This document shows, in pieces, positions 63,835-64,000 of a stretch of DNA of 64,000 nucleotides (position 1 is the first letter of the stretch; each line of letters begins with the position of its first letter). Source of the DNA: Micromonospora alfalfae (lineage in GTDB: Bacteria; Actinomycetota; Actinomycetes; Mycobacteriales; Micromonosporaceae); NCBI RefSeq assembly GCF_022230925.1, contig NZ_JAKKFH010000008.1, positions 1 through 64,000 on the forward strand, in the 5' to 3' direction. The translations under genes were made by a program, and so were the position numbers. The notes below the pieces were generated by a model. It saw nothing but the letters and a program-made list of their open reading frames with translations, made no database searches and was not told where the DNA came from.

Positions 63835-64000
63835 ATGGGCCGTCGCTCGATCCTCGTCGCCACCGGGTGGGTGGCCACCGCCGCCATCGCCACACTGATC
63901 GGCCTGGGCGCGATCCGGTTGGTGGGCGAGAGCCTCACCGGCACCCCGGGCGGTGTGCGCAGCGAGGCCGAGATCGAGCGGGCGCTCGCCGCACCGGAGC
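63835..64000 (+). CDS. Membrane-anchored protein, N-terminal part
   Basis: Starts with ATG 63835 after AGGGG and runs out of the window. The 55 visible residues have one membrane helix (about 5-30) and then GVRSEAEIERALA. No family is identified. It is divergent from the two-component genes with 102 bases between and is probably co-regulated. Confidence 0.6.
   Translation, partial: MGRRSILVATGWVATAAIATLIGLGAIRLVGESLTGTPGGVRSEAEIERALAAPE

Overview
The window is high-GC actinomycete chromosome, most likely Micromonosporaceae (Micromonospora-like). The grounds are the very high G+C with strong third-position GC bias, frequent GTG starts with GGAGG ribosome sites, many secreted polysaccharide hydrolases with CBM2/CBM13 modules, LAL-type LuxR, DUF574 methyltransferase, DUF222/HNH and DUF5872 families, and long hairpins between convergent genes. 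I see no rRNA, tRNA, CRISPR array, transposase or phage module. The genus is an inference.

Layout. 0-2.1 kb: the end of a C39-like protein, a secreted DUF1996 protein and a DUF305-like lipoprotein. 2.3-13.9 kb: one ten-gene minus-strand operon whose genes mostly overlap by 1-4 nt. It runs LacI repressor, two sugar-ABC permeases, a binding protein, two ADP-ribosylglycohydrolase-family enzymes, a ribokinase, a TIM-barrel/SUMF1 fusion, a class III CoA transferase and a CitE-like CoA lyase. I read it as uptake and intracellular breakdown of an unknown ribosyl- or glycosyl-conjugate; I know of no described pathway with this set. 14-16 kb: an ABC-F protein with a possible attenuator, and a tiny membrane protein. 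16.1-22.1 kb: a TetR regulator with twin operators, divergent from an aldo-keto reductase/SnoaL-like/quinone oxidoreductase run, then a large LAL regulator.

22-35 kb: housekeeping and stress-type genes (VOC proteins, an alpha/beta hydrolase, GNAT, LtrA, a flavin monooxygenase with a divergent AraC regulator, MerR plus CPPC thioredoxin, epimerase, two split-barrel flavin/F420-type proteins, a bile-acid/sodium-symporter-family carrier). 31-56 kb is rich in secreted glycan enzymes: GH128, GH18 chitinase, a clan-A glycosidase with CBM2, a CE1 esterase with CBM13, GH43 with its own LacI regulator, and GH46 chitosanase with CBM13. Interspersed are an EACC1-like protein, an M14 carboxypeptidase, a methyltransferase, and a lipoprotein coupled to a large secreted HExxH-VWD-repeat protein. 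52.7-54.8 kb holds an ECF sigma/anti-sigma-like pair and a lipoprotein paralogous to the anti-sigma's outer domain. 56-64 kb: a DUF222/HNH protein, a lipoprotein, an ABC exporter behind a MerR-type 19-bp-spacer promoter, PepSY and DUF5872 proteins, and a two-component system next to a divergent, truncated membrane gene.

Gene identities rest on recognised motifs in the translated sequence; no search was run. Starts were chosen by ribosome sites and overlaps and may be a few codons off where noted.
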